This document shows, one piece after another, positions 21,666-32,347 of a stretch of 64,000 nucleotides of DNA. How positions within the stretch are numbered: position 1 is the stretch's first letter; every line of letters begins with the position of its first letter. A program made the translations under genes and the position numbers. The notes under the pieces are model-generated. The model was given only the letters and a program-made list of their open reading frames with translations, was not told where the DNA came from and ran no database searches. Source of the stretch: Mauremys mutica (Eukaryota > Chordata > Testudines > Geoemydidae); NCBI RefSeq assembly GCF_020497125.1, contig NC_059076.1:11151951-11215950 (forward strand), written 5' to 3'.

Positions 21666-22647
21666 CAAGTCTCCTTGAGTATCAGCTATGTTGAGTATTT
21701 TTCTTTAGGATAAAATAGCTGTTTCTTTCCCTAGACTAAAAAGAGGATGTATAAACCTTACCAAACTCTTTCTAATGTAAAAACTAAAGCCAGCTAATAC
21801 AGAGTGAATTGGCATTAGCACCAACCTGAAAGGAATTGGAAAACCCTGTCATCTTTCCGAATAGTATCTCTCTCCGTTTCAATCCCCTCTTAAATATGGG
21901 TATGAGACTAGAGAAAGATCAGTTCCCTTCTATAGTTCCAACTAAAACTAGTTTTCAAAGATTATAGAGACTTTCTCCTGTGATAGAAGCTGTTAATAGC
22001 TTCCATCTCGTTCTGAATTTTGGAGTTTGTGTTAGTCACTGAACATTATTCTCAGTCTTTTTTCTCTTTTCCCACAGATTTCACGAAATCTAGGAACAAT
22101 ACTATTGATTTAACATCTACATTTCTAATGACGTGCCAAGGGCATTCCTAAAGCATTCAATGTGGGTTCCTTCAGGGGAAACAATCACACTCTTTTTTTA
22201 TAAATGAAACCTTTATATTAACCATTTATAAAGGGTTAATAAATGATCAATAGATGGTATAAGCCTGTTGAACATGAGGAGTAGCTGTGATAAGCGGAGC
22301 AGTAGAAGGTAATATAGATGGCTATAAACCATAATTTAAAAGCAATCTGACCTCAATAACAATTAACATCTATTGACTTATTAACCCTTTATAGGCTCCA
22401 TATGATGGACCCTTAATATTAAGGGTGACCAGAAACGCTTGGCATCGAACCAAATCCATGCTACTTGCCCATTCCTCTGGAGGGAGGAGAGTGCTACAAA
22501 CCTCTGACCTGCCAATCCTCTTTAAATCACACTAACCTGGGAGGAAAATATTGCCCCTATTGAAGTCAATGGGAGTTTTGCTATTGACTTCAATGTGGCT
22601 GGGATTTTACCCATGTACTTGAGACACTGAAGAATCAGACACAAGGT
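21666..22647. other. Intergenic, no gene recognised
   Basis: AT-rich. A diverged MITE-like block with GAAGTCAATGGGAGTTTTGC lies at 22555-22615. Confidence 0.4.
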
Positions 22648-22913
22648 AGAATCCTAGAATCTCAGGGTTGGAAGGGACCTCAGGAGGTCATCTAGTCCAA
22701 CCCCCTGCTCAAAGCAGGACCAATACCCAACTAAATCATCCCAGCCAGGGCTTTGTCAAACCTGACCTTAAAAACCTCTAAGGAAGGAGATTCCACCACC
22801 TCCCTAGGTAACCCATTCCAGTGCTTCACCATCCTACTAGTGAAATAGTGGTTCCTAATATCCAACCTAAACCTCCCCTGCTGCAACTTGAGGCCATTAC
22901 TCCTTGTTCTGTG
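22648..22913 (-). mobile_element. CR1 LINE 3' fragment
   Basis: Starts TAGAATCTCAGGGTTGGAAGG and ends inside the ACTCCTTGTTCTGT block; about 265 bp, young-type CR1 tail. Confidence 0.92.
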
Positions 22914-23578
22914 TACTTAGCAAGTGTGTAGTTTGAGTACTGGTGCAGCAAACAGATCTCTCCAAGGGCCTGGTCCTGCAGGGTGCACCATGCAGGGACA
23001 CAGAGCTAGAGTCACCAATAGCAGACTTAAGCACTTCAAGGGCTGCCCATAAATTATGTAATGTATGAGGCGGTGGGCTGGACCTTAATTGTGTGTCAGT
23101 GTTAAGAGGTTAGTGGGTCTTGAAAATCACCCGAAAAGCGTCACATAATGTTTGGACAGCCCCTAAGTCCCTTTAGGTACTACTGTCACTCTCAAAACCT
23201 GATCCTGTAGGTGCCTAATTCCCCACGGGTGCTGGCGTTTCCACCAGTGGGCACATACAGAGCTGTTTAAGTCTTGGTGATGCCTCACAGCTAACAAGTT
23301 GCTTGGCACCTGAGCTCAAGCTCCAGCCCCGGTGGGAGGCAGGCTAGTTGGAGAATCCCACCAATCTCCCCAGCAGGGCCCAATCCATGGCTGTGCTCAG
23401 AGGACAGGGATCAAGCCCTGTACAAAAGACAGCTGGGGCAAGCAGGTCCGGAGATCTCTTTAGGTGCAGTCCTTGGGGGCTTAAGTTGCATCAGCCTGTG
23501 CCTATATGCTGCTGAGCAAACACTGCTGCCTGGAATATGCCCAGCACTGTGCTGCAGACCCACCCCTAGCATGCCCTC

Positions 23579-23581
23579 TAA
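23579..23581. other. Left TAA target duplication of Harbinger
   Basis: TAA immediately before GGGTATGTC; the matching TAA is at 28272-28274. Harbinger elements duplicate a 3-bp TWA target. Confidence 0.85.
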
Positions 23582-23958
23582 GGGTATGTCTACACCACCA
23601 GAGTAGTTCAATTCTACTTAAATCGAATTTGTGGAACCGATATTACAAAGTCGAATTTGTGTATCCACACTAAGGACACTAATTCGACTTTGTGAGTCCA
23701 CACTAACGGGGCAAGCGTCGACATTGGAAGCAGTGCACTGTGGGCAGCTATCCCACAGTTCCCGCAGTCCCCGCTGCCCATTGGAATTCTGGGTCGAGCC
23801 CCCAATGCCTGCTGGGGGAAAAATGTGTCGAGGGTGGTTTTGGGTAACTGTCATCATTCAACCATCACTCCCGCCCTCCCTCCCTGAAAGCGCTGGCGGG
23901 CAATCAGTTCGCGCACTTTTCTGGTGAGTGACAGCACGGACGCCACAGCACTGCGAGC

Positions 23959-25242
23959 ATGGAGCCCGCTGCGATCATCGCTGCAGTTATGGCCGTTGTC
24001 AACTCCTCGCACCTTATCATCCACCTTTTTCACAGTCAGATGCTGAGAAATCGGGCGAGGAGGCTATGGCAGCGCGGTGAGGACATGAAGTCTGAGAGTG
24101 GCACAGACCTTTCACAAAGCACGGGACCCCATGCTGTGGACATCATGGTGGCAATGGGTCATGTTCATGCTGTGGAACGGCGATTCTGGGCCCGGGAAAC
24201 AAGCACAGACTGGTGGGACCGCATAGTGCTGAAGGTCTGGGATGAATCACAGTGGCTGCAAAACTTTAGGATACGTAAGGGCACTTTCCTTGAACTCTGT
24301 GACTTGCTGTCCCCTGCCCTGAAGTGCAAGGACACCCGGATGCAAGCAGCCCTGACTGTGCAGAAGCGAGTGGCCATAGCCCTCTGGAAACTTGCAACGC
24401 CAGACAGCTACTGGTCAGTAGCGAACCACTTTGGCGTGGGCAAATCTACCATGGGGGTTGCTGTGATGCAAGTAGCCAATGCAGTCGTTGAGCTACTGCT
24501 CTCAAAGGTAGTGACCCTCGGAAACGTTCAGGTCATCATAGATGGCTTCGCCGTGATGGGATTCCCAAACTGCGGTGGGGCTATAGATGGAACTCACATC
24601 CCTATCCTGGGACCGGCCCACCAGGCCAGCCAGTATATTAACCGAAAGGGCTACTTTTCAATGGTGCTGCAAGCACTGGTGGACCATAGGGGACGTTTTA
24701 CCAACATCAACGTCAGATGGCCGGGCAAGGTTCATGATGCACGTGTTTTCAGGAACTCTGGTCTGTTTAGATGCCTGCAGGAAGGTATTTTCTTCCCGGA
24801 CCACAAAATAACTGTTGGGGATGTGGAGATGCCTATAGTGATCCTTGGGGACCCAGCCTACCCGCTAATGCCCTGGCTCATGAAGCCCTATACAGGTGCC
24901 ATGGACAGTGACACAGAACTCTTCAACTACCGGCTGAGCAAGTGCAGAATGGTGGTGGAGTGTGCTTTTGGACGTCTCAAGGGGAGATGGAGATGCTTAC
25001 TGACTCGCTCAGATCTCAGCGAAACCAATATCCCCATTGTTATTGCAGCTTGCTGTGTGCTCCACAATCTCTGTGAGAGGAATGGGGAGACCTTTATGGC
25101 GGGATGGGAGGTTGAGGCAAATAGCCTGGCTGCTGATTACGCCCAGCCAGACAGCCGTGCAATTAGAAGATCCCAGCGGGAAGCGCTGTGCATCCGGGAC
25201 GCTTTGAAAGCTAGGTTCCTCAGTGAGCAGGGTAACCTGTGA
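23959..25242 (+). CDS. Harbinger DDE transposase (HARBI1/ALP1-like), intact
   Basis: A single 427-residue frame starting at ATG 23959. Residues 1-100 are a variable leader. A helix-turn-helix-like part lies near 135-175 (YWSVANHFGVGKSTM). The DDE_4 nuclease domain covers about 200-375. Candidate catalytic acids are D210 in GGAIDGTHIPI, D298 in ILGDPAYPLMPWL and E334 in VVECAFGRLKGRW; D260 in KVHDARVF is also conserved in the family. The domain order and motifs match PIF/Harbinger transposases and the host-domesticated HARBI1, but the TIRs, TAA duplication and Myb partner show this is the transposon gene itself. It would cut at the element ends and insert into TWA targets. A polyadenylation signal AATAAA lies at 25367-25372. 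All key residues are present and no disabling change is seen. Confidence 0.95.
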   Translation: MEPAAIIAAVMAVVNSSHLIIHLFHSQMLRNRARRLWQRGEDMKSESGTDLSQSTGPHAVDIMVAMGHVHAVERRFWARETSTDWWDRIVLKVWDESQWLQNFRIRKGTFLELCDLLSPALKCKDTRMQAALTVQKRVAIALWKLATPDSYWSVANHFGVGKSTMGVAVMQVANAVVELLLSKVVTLGNVQVIIDGFAVMGFPNCGGAIDGTHIPILGPAHQASQYINRKGYFSMVLQALVDHRGRFTNINVRWPGKVHDARVFRNSGLFRCLQEGIFFPDHKITVGDVEMPIVILGDPAYPLMPWLMKPYTGAMDSDTELFNYRLSKCRMVVECAFGRLKGRWRCLLTRSDLSETNIPIVIAACCVLHNLCERNGETFMAGWEVEANSLAADYAQPDSRAIRRSQREALCIRDALKARFLSEQGNL

Positions 25243-25260
25243 CTATTAAGTTTGTTTACA

Positions 25261-26160
25261 GAGAAGCTGAACCTTCCCCCGTTTCTTTACCCAGCTAATG
25301 TTGACTATCCTCTGCAGTTACATACCCCGTTCACCCCGTTCACCCCCTTCCAATGCACGCTTAAAAAATAAAATACATGGAACTTTGTTAATTAACACCG
25401 TTTTCTTTATTACTGATTTCGCAGTAAAGGGTTGAAACTGGGACACAGACTGTGGTGGGTAGGGTGTGTAGTGATGTAAAGACCGCTTCTAAACTCGAGG
25501 AATGACAGGCTCCTGCTCCTAGAGCGGTCCGCAGTGGCGGACTGGTTGTTTCAATGGAGCCTGCCATCCCTCCTTTTTGGAACACTGTGTGTGTGTGTGG
25601 GGGGCCTATGTGACTTTGTGGCGGGGGAGGACGGTTACAGATCCCCTGCTGCGTGGCTCTGTGATCCAGGATAAAGACCGCTGCATAAGATCTCTAACCA
25701 CCCTCCCCCGCCACAAAGTCACATAGCCCCCCCCACCCAGAACATGAAAACCACCTCCCAGACTGACCAGGGTGCCTAGTGACTGCACTGTGTGTGTGAC
25801 CTGCTGCTGAACCTGCCCCCGTGTCTGTACCCTGGTAAAGGTGACTGTCCTGTCCAATTACCAACCCCCTTCCCCCCCCTTCAAACACAGTCTCCTCTAA
25901 AAGAATATGACGGAAACAGTAATTAACAGAAAAGTATTTTTTATTATCAACTAGACAGTTAGGGGATGAAACTGGGACGGGGGCTTGGGTGAGGCGGGAA
26001 GGAAAGGACTTATTCCCAAAATTTTGATGAGAGCCGCCTTGTACTTGAGCACTCTGCAGGGGTGGAGTGACAGTTTTCACAGCCCCTGCTGCCCCTCCTT
26101 CTTGGTACTTTGGATGAGGGGGGTATGGGACTTTGTGGCGGGGGAGGGCAGTTAGAGAGA
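25261..26160. repeat. Diverged ~545-bp tandem duplication between the Harbinger genes
   Basis: 25261-25400 (GCTGAACCTTCCCCCGTTTCT ... AATTAAC) aligns with 25805-25925 (GCTGAACCTGCCCCCGTGTCT ... AATTAAC). Both are then followed by GTTGAAACTGGGAC / GATGAAACTGGGAC and later by GGGACTTTGTGGCGGGGGAGG-type words (25610 and 26127). A reverse copy of that last word sits at 25703-25730, giving a hairpin with 25605-25635. The first copy holds a degraded second version of the Myb gene's 3' end. Confidence 0.75.
25940..25945 (-). terminator. Polyadenylation signal for the Myb-like gene
   Basis: TTTATT on the plus strand is AATAAA on the minus strand, about 65 bp past the stop codon at 26010. A second one lies at 25406-25411 in the duplicated unit. 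Confidence 0.6.
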
Positions 26161-27883
26161 GACTGCAGTGGGGCTCTGTCCTCCTGCCTCCGGTCCTGCA
26201 GAACATCCACAAGGCGCCGGAGCGTGTCCGTTTGCTCCCTCATTAGTCCAAGCAGCGTTTGAGTCGCCTGCTGGTCTTCCTGCCACCACCTGTCCTCCCG
26301 TTCGCTGTGTGAGCGCTGCTGCTGAGAGAGGTTCTCCCTCCACTGGCTCTGCTGGGCCGCCTCGGCTCGGGAGCAGCCCATAAGTTCTGAGAACATCTCG
26401 TCCCGTGTCCTTTTCTTTCGCCGCCTAATCTGCACCAGCCTCTGTGAGGGGGATGCTGGGGTAGGTCGGGAGCCAGTCGCAGTTGTGTGATGGGGAAAAA
26501 GGGAGTGAATTCCTTACAAAGATACATTTTTGCGAACAATGAACATAGTCTAGTCTGTCTCTGTGAACAAGACCATGCACAGCACCTATCTCATGCACAC
26601 TCAGGACAAGGTCGACTTTTCGGCCTTCGCATTCAGTGCCTGGGGTCTTGCAGTGGAGATCAGACAAGCGGGGCAGGACAGCAGAATTCGTGTAGCAGGC
26701 AGACATGGTAAGCCGTAGACTTTTGGCTGCTTAAAACGTAATTTATAGCAGTGCCCTCCTTTCACGGTCAAAGCAATGGTCATAGCGTTTGCAAGATCCT
26801 GCTGCCGGCAATCCGGAAAGCATGAACTCTGCCCCTGTCCCACCCCCTCGCGGCTGTCCACAGGAAAGATCCCTGTATGCTGCCCCTGTCCAGCCGATTA
26901 CAGTTATGTAAAGGAACAGGCAAGCAGTCCCAATACTAACATTCCCCTAATTCAAAGCAGGCCACCATGACCGAGATCACCCTGATGAGGATCAGTGACA
27001 TAGATAAAGACCGCATGCTGTGTGAAAGCCAGCAAAAACCAGGGCCCTATGCCGCCATGCTCTGCGAGGCAATGATACCCGAGTAGCTGATAGCACACTT
27101 TTCCGCGCCAGGCTACCACGGAGGATGCAATAAGGCCGCTCTCCCCAGGAACCTCATGCAGAGGCTTTTCAATTACCTCCAGGAGAGCTTCGTGGAGATC
27201 TCCCATGAGGATTTCTGTTCTATCCCCGTACATATTGACCTTCTTTTCACATAGTTAATATTCCTGTTCTGTTAAAAATAAATGTTTACATCTTTAAAGC
27301 ACTTACCGACTGATGCTTCCCCTGATTCAGGGTCCAGGTTAACGGCTGGGGAGGGTTGGTAGGGGATCTCCGTGAGGGTGATGAAGAGATCCTGGCTGTC
27401 GGGGAAATCAGCGTTGTAAGCGCTGTCGACTGCCTCGTCCTCCTCAAACCCTTCCTCATCTTCCCTGTCTGCGAACATCGCCGAGGAACCGACCGTTGAC
27501 ACTATCCCATTCTCAGAGTCCACGGTCAGTGGTGGGGTAGTGGTGGCGGCCACACCTAGAATGGAATGCAGTGCCTCGTAGAAGCGGCATGTCTGGGGCT
27601 GGGATCCGGAGCGTCCGTTTGCCGCTTTGGTCTTCTGGTAGCCTTGTCTCAGGTCCTTGACTTTCACGCGGCACTGCATTGCATCCCGGCTGTATCCTCT
27701 GTCTGCCATGGCTTTGGAGATCTTCTCGTAGATCTTCGCATTCTGTTTTTTGGAGCGCAGCTCCGAAAGCAGAGACTCATCGCCCCACACAGCGATCAGA
27801 TCCAAGACTTCCCGGTCAGTCCATGCTGGGGCCATCTTTCTATTCTGAGATTGCATGGCCACCTCTGCTGGAGAGCTCTGCAT
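26010..27883 (-). CDS. Harbinger Myb/SANT-like DNA-binding protein, two exons
   Basis: Exon 1 is 27883-27307, exon 2 is 26455-26010, with an 851-bp intron having donor TCG|GTAAGT and acceptor ACCCCAG|CATCC. The phase-1 join keeps the frame and gives about 340 residues. Near residues 15-110 lies a trihelix Myb/SANT-like domain (APAWTDREVLDLIAVWGDES ... QCRVKVKDLRQGYQ ... CRFYEALHSILG). An acidic middle part follows (DREDEEGFEEDEAVDS). Exon 2 starts with SPSQRLVQIRRRKKRTRDEM, a basic, nuclear-localisation-like patch, then a Gln/Arg-rich helical tail. In Harbinger systems this protein recruits the transposase to the nucleus and the element ends. An earlier in-frame ATG at 27979 is possible; the start at 27883 (MQSSPAEVAM) is preferred from family resemblance. 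The splice join is inference. Confidence 0.85.
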
Positions 27884-28271
27884 TGCTGCCAGTGCTGCTG
27901 AGCTCGCCACGATGTCCAAACAGGAAATGAGATTCAAACTGGCCAGACAGGAAAAGGAATTCAAATTTTCCTGGGGCATTTCCTGTGTGGCTGGTCAGAG
28001 CATCCGAGCTCGGACTGCTGGCTAGAGCGTCAGCGTGGTGCACTGTGGGATAGCTCCCGGAGCTATTAGCGTCGAATTCCATCCACACCTACCCTAATTC
28101 GATATGGCCATGTCGAATTTAGCGCTACTCCCCTCGTCGGGGAGGAGTACAGAAATCGAACTAAAGAGACCTGTATGTCGAACTAAATAGCTTCGTTGTG
28201 TGGACGGGTGCAGGGTTAATTCGATTTAACGCTGCTAAATTCGACATAACCTCCTAGTGTCGACCAGGCCT

Positions 28272-28274
28272 TAA
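28272..28274. other. Right TAA target duplication of Harbinger
   Basis: TAA directly after the element end GACCAGGCCT; pairs with 23579-23581. Confidence 0.85.
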
Positions 28275-28396
28275 GTGTGGGGTCCTTCCACCGTCCCTGA
28301 GCTGGGTGCATCCTCTCCTGGCCCAGTCCCGGGCTTTCAGACTCTCCCTATTCCATTCCAGCCCTTTTGACTCAGCTGCAAAGGGAGTGAGAATAT

Positions 28397-28745
28397 CATA
28401 GGCGCTGACTCCGTAGGTGCTCTGGGGTTGGAGCACCCACAGGGAAAAATTGGTGGATGATCTGCACCTACTGTCAGCTCCCTGCCCTGCCCCCGCCCCC
28501 GCTCCAGCTCACCTCCGCTTCTGCTCTGCCTCCTCCCTGAGCGTGCCGCATCCCCGCTTCTCCCTCTAGCTCCCAGCACTTCCCTCCAAGCGCTGGGCAG
28601 AAGGGGGGATGAGGGGGAATGGGGCACGCTGGGGGAAGAGGTAGGGATTTGGGGAAGGAGGCCCATGGGGCAGGGAGGGGGTGGAGTTGGGATGGATGGG
28701 GGAGGGTCGAGCACCCACCAGCCCCAGGAAAAGTTGGCGCCTATG
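28397..28745. mobile_element. Non-autonomous hAT element (CATAGGCGCC family), copy 2
   Basis: Starts CATAGGCGCTGACTCC and ends AGTTGGCGCCTATG. A perfect 8-bp duplication GAGAATAT flanks it (28389-28396, 28746-28753). The interior shares GGTGCTC...GAGCACCCAC with copy 1. 349 bp, non-coding. Confidence 0.95.
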
Positions 28746-28991
28746 GAGAATATAACCTTTGACTTCTTAGTGCAGTGTCCATGTAGAGTTAGGCACAAAA
28801 TGCAACTCAGTGAGCAGGGCCTTGGGAGCGTTTCTTCGAGCGGGGCTAAACGTGTGAGAAATGTGCTGAACTGGAAGTCAAGGATTGCGAGGTAAAACCC
28901 CATCAGGGCAAACCTGTACATAACAATCCACTTGCACTCTGAGCCTTGCAGAGGACCGAGGTACACGGGATATCCTGAACATGGTTGTGAA

Positions 28992-29297
28992 CAAAGACGC
29001 CGACTTTTTTTTTCCAAAGTGTCAGGGGATGCTCGACCCCTGGCCCTGCCCCATCCCCCCCTTCTCCCTAAGGCCCTGCTCCCACCCCGCCTCTTCCTGC
29101 CCCGTTCTGCCCCCACCCCTGAGTGTGGTGTGTCCTCGCTCCTTCCCCCCAGCTAAACAGCTGATTGCAGCAGGCAGGAGGCATGGGGAGAGAGGGGGAG
29201 GTGCTGATCAGTGGGGCCCACCAGTGAGCGGGAGGCACTGTGGGTGGGGTGGGTGGAACTGATAGGGGAGCTTCCAGTGGGTGCTCCAGCACCTATG
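28992..29297. mobile_element. Non-autonomous hAT element (CATAGGCGCC family), copy 3
   Basis: Starts CAAAGACGCCGACT and ends CCAGCACCTATG, both diverged from the family ends. Flanks GTTGTGAA and GTTGTGAT make an 8-bp duplication with one change. It is only 246 bp from copy 2. The divergence suggests an older insertion. Confidence 0.85.
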
Positions 29298-29399
29298 GTT
29301 GTGATCCTGATAAAGGATTTGGAAAGACAAATACACAAGCTGTGGCTGAGATTCTTGAGACTGACACACCCAAAATCTCTATTTTTCAGATAATGAGGA

Positions 29400-29640
29400 A
29401 AGATTGTCCAAGGACTAGAACCCTTCACTGACTCTAGTGGCCTGGGCTAATGTCCTTGCTCTGCAACAGAGTTCTTGTGTGACCTTGGACAAGTCATTTA
29501 GCCTCTCTGTGCCTCAGTTTCCCATCTCTAAAATTGGGATAATAGCATGATTCCATCTCCCAGATGGTGTGAGGCACTCAAATGTAACTGTAACTGGGTC
29601 CATATTAGATAAAGGGCCTGGTTTTATTTTATTTTTTCTC
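29400..29640 (+). repeat. MIR-type ancient SINE, well preserved
   Basis: TGTGACCTTGGACAAGTCAT, TCTCTGTGCCTCAGTTTCCC and AAAATTGGGATAATAGCATG match the MIR core closely. Confidence 0.85.
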
Positions 29641-31384
29641 CTCTCCAAGAAGTGCTGAACATCCACCCTCAAAGTCAGGCCTCTTGAAAAGGTCTCCGTT
29701 TAGGAATCCAAGTAACCAAAATCACTTCTGAAAAGTTTTTGGCCCATTATGCTTTGCCTGTGTAATTGCAATTACCTTCCATAATCATCCCAGCAACAGG
29801 CTTATTTCAAACAGCAGCCTCCAGATGGCTACACTAATGAAAAATAATCAATATATTAACTTTGCTTTAGATCTACAGCTGTAGAAGGCAGGCTCGAATC
29901 CTACAGCATCGCTCCTCTTGTCTGTTCTGGGAGCGATTGATTTTCCTCCACTAGGAGTATTTTATCGACTAATACAATCATGTTTCATCTTGGCATAGAA
30001 AATTTAAACACTAGACCTTTAATTCAATTAATTACCTATTAAGGACCAAATCCTGTATTCTTACTCAGACCAAACTCCCGTGGACTTCCATTATTAGCTG
30101 TTACAGTTGCGGTCCTGGGCTGCAGTGGGTGCTGCAGAGAAATGGTGAGAGAGGGTGGATGAAGCACTCCGTCGATGACAAAGGCTGGGCCTAAGGAAGC
30201 ATTATTTGCTATTTCCACAGCTGCCAAGTTCCGAGGGGCTCAGGTGACAGTTGCTGGAGCCCTTTGTTATTAAAGGGCTGCATGGCTGGCTGCTGCTTCT
30301 GGGTTTGTGGCAGGGGGACTGTAGTTTAGCTCTTCACAGCTGCATCCTTGCCCTGGGTAGTCCTCTGGTTCCAGCCCTCAACTCCTCTCCGCTATACTGG
30401 CCTCCATGCTCACTCAAGGAGCCTGGGACAGCCTGGAGGTGAAGTAAGGGGGTGGTGAGTTGTCTAAGGGCTTCTTTATCCCAACTGGACCGACACTGGG
30501 TCCCTCAGGTCATAGTGGTGCTGTCACCTCACGCTTCACCCTCCTCCTGCCTGGAACAGACTGAACAAGAGGAGCGGTGACATCAGAAGCGGACAGACCA
30601 TTGTTGACTTGTGTTGCTGGGGCCACAGAGGCCTGGAGAAACCACTGAAGGCAAATGCCTTCTGCCTACCCATAGCTCAGCGGGGCAGTGGCCTACGTGC
30701 CATGATCTCGCCCTTTGTGGTGGTGGGCGCATATGAAAACAGGACCGTGCATTGGCCCTGCAGTGGTACTAGCCTAACACTCCCCGAAAGAGGGGTAGGC
30801 TGCAGAAACACTGGCAACTGAGCGGGACCTGTAGGGGATTCACACTGGCCCAGAGATCAGGTGTGTTGCGAATGTCACCCAGCATTCGCCGTCTCCTTGT
30901 TAATTCCCTCTCCAACCCTCGGGGGAGCACAAAGCACCTCTCTCTTAGAAAAGGCTGATATTAAGGGGCTCTCAAATTCAGGCATAGAAAGTGCACTTGT
31001 ACCCCAAAGCTAGTGTCCTCCAGCATTGGTGGGAGAGCGAGGAGCTGCAGAACTCGTGCTTCTGGCTCGCCAGTAGCTGCCTGGTAAGCCTTGCAGTGGT
31101 GTGAGAGGCACTGTCCTTGCTCTTGGCATGAAAAGACTGGCCCAGCAGCCCAGGAGCAGGCTCCAGTATTGCTGCTGCTGTGGCTGTGTGTTTTCACTTT
31201 CCGCCTCATGTCCCTGGCAGAGACGAGGGCTGGGAGCTGTCCTGGGGAGTTAGCACCTCACTCCTTTTGAATTCCAGCCTCTGTAAGTGCTTAGCATTGA
31301 GTTGGGATGCCCACTTTAGCCACCTCAAGGGGGCCTGGGTTTTTTTTCCCCCCAGAGTCTCAACATGGACACCCAAAATCACTA
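29641..31384. other. Intergenic, possible conserved non-coding block at 29690-30060
   Basis: 29690-30060 is AT-rich, free of recognised repeats, and dense in TAATTA/ATTAAT homeodomain-like words, including a perfect 14-bp palindrome GTAATTGCAATTAC (29762-29775). It could be an enhancer of the neighbouring EPHA5 gene, about 28 kb upstream; this is inference. 30060-31384 shows no recognised gene or repeat. Confidence 0.35.
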
Positions 31385-31486
31385 GGACAGATTTTTAAGG
31401 GTATTTGACACCGACGTAGATAGCAGAATTTTTAAAAGCCCTCATCTGCATCATTCGGTGCATAGATACCTTTCAAAATCTGTCCC
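31385..31486. mobile_element. 102-bp MITE-like inverted repeat
   Basis: GGACAGATTTTTAAGGGTAT at the left pairs with ATACCTTTCAAAATCTGTCC at the right. It is related in words to 48943-49032 and 39369-39426 (AAGGTATTTAGG, CTAAATACCTTT). Confidence 0.55.
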
Positions 31487-32347
31487 AAGGCATTTATGAA
31501 AATGTAGGCTCCAGCTCCCATTGAATTGGAGGGATTCGGAGCTTAACTCCTGCATTTGGTTTTGAAAATACCAACCAGGGTGCTATTTTCAAAATAAAAA
31601 ATCAGGAGACGGTTGTGGCAACACTTTAGGGTTGAAAAATCAGACACAGGACACAACTACCCTCTTTTTAATGTGTGGTGGTGTTGCTGCTGAGTCAGAA
31701 GCTGGCAGTAGTGACAGGTCCATACATTGTTCCCATAGAATGAGGGAGGAAGTTTCCTGTAATTCAGGTACTGATCTTGCAATGAGCTCCATGTAAGGGG
31801 GAAGGTCTCTGGGCCCACACCAACCCTCTGGCTTTGCTTGCCCAGAGCTCTTTGCCAGGGTCTATGTTCTGAATGAGGTGATCACAAAACACTGCCTGAG
31901 AATCTTACCTTCCCTCTTAGCAAAACAGCTGAGTGTCCAATTTCTTACTCAACACACTGTTTATTACACCGAAGGCTTGTGCCACTGGACAGTTTGTTGC
32001 TAATAACCACACAGCAGATTCTACTGGATACACCATTACATCTTGCGATTATATACAGAACAAACAACTCAATTTTGTAACTACAGTCTGTTTGAATTGA
32101 TTCAGTTAAAAACTAGAACATCAAGAGGTCTCCAAAGTTCCTGGGATCCCACTTCATCATATGGAAAATCAGGACTGTCCAACAATGCTGACTCCTATGG
32201 AGTGAAGTCTTGGCCCCTTAGAAGTCAATGGGAGGTTTGTCACTGACTCTGAGAGGACCAGGATTCAGAAGTGAAACTAAGCTGGTACGCGCTGGTATGG
32301 AGGACCAGTAAGAAAAGGAGACTGACTGAGGGAGGGAAAGAGAAGCC
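31487..32347. other. Intergenic, mostly unclassified
   Basis: One diverged MITE-like block (AGTGAAGTCTTGGCCCC ... GAAGTCAATGGGAGGTTTG) near 32200-32275. No gene recognised. Confidence 0.4.

Larger units (their letters stand above)
23582..28271. mobile_element. Complete PIF/Harbinger DNA transposon, 4690 bp
   Basis: Left end GGGTATGTCTACACCACC and right end, read inward, AGGCCTGGTCGACACTAGG form a diverged terminal inverted repeat sharing GTC(T/G)ACAC. TAA flanks both ends. Subterminal DNA carries many TCGAA/TTCGA words (23623, 23651 and 23682 on the left; seven between 28071 and 28245 on the right) and a shared AGCTATCCCACAGT block near both ends. Inside lie two convergent open genes, a DDE transposase and a Myb/SANT-like protein, the full gene set of an autonomous Harbinger. 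No frameshift or stop is visible in either, unlike every other transposon here. It is therefore either young or under constraint. Confidence 0.93.

Noticed and set aside
23959..25242. Domesticated host HARBI1 gene
   Set aside because: Flanking inverted repeats, TAA duplication and the adjacent Myb-like gene show a transposon copy.
28337..29116. 259-codon minus-strand ORF
   Set aside because: Spans two non-coding hAT elements; no recognisable domain.
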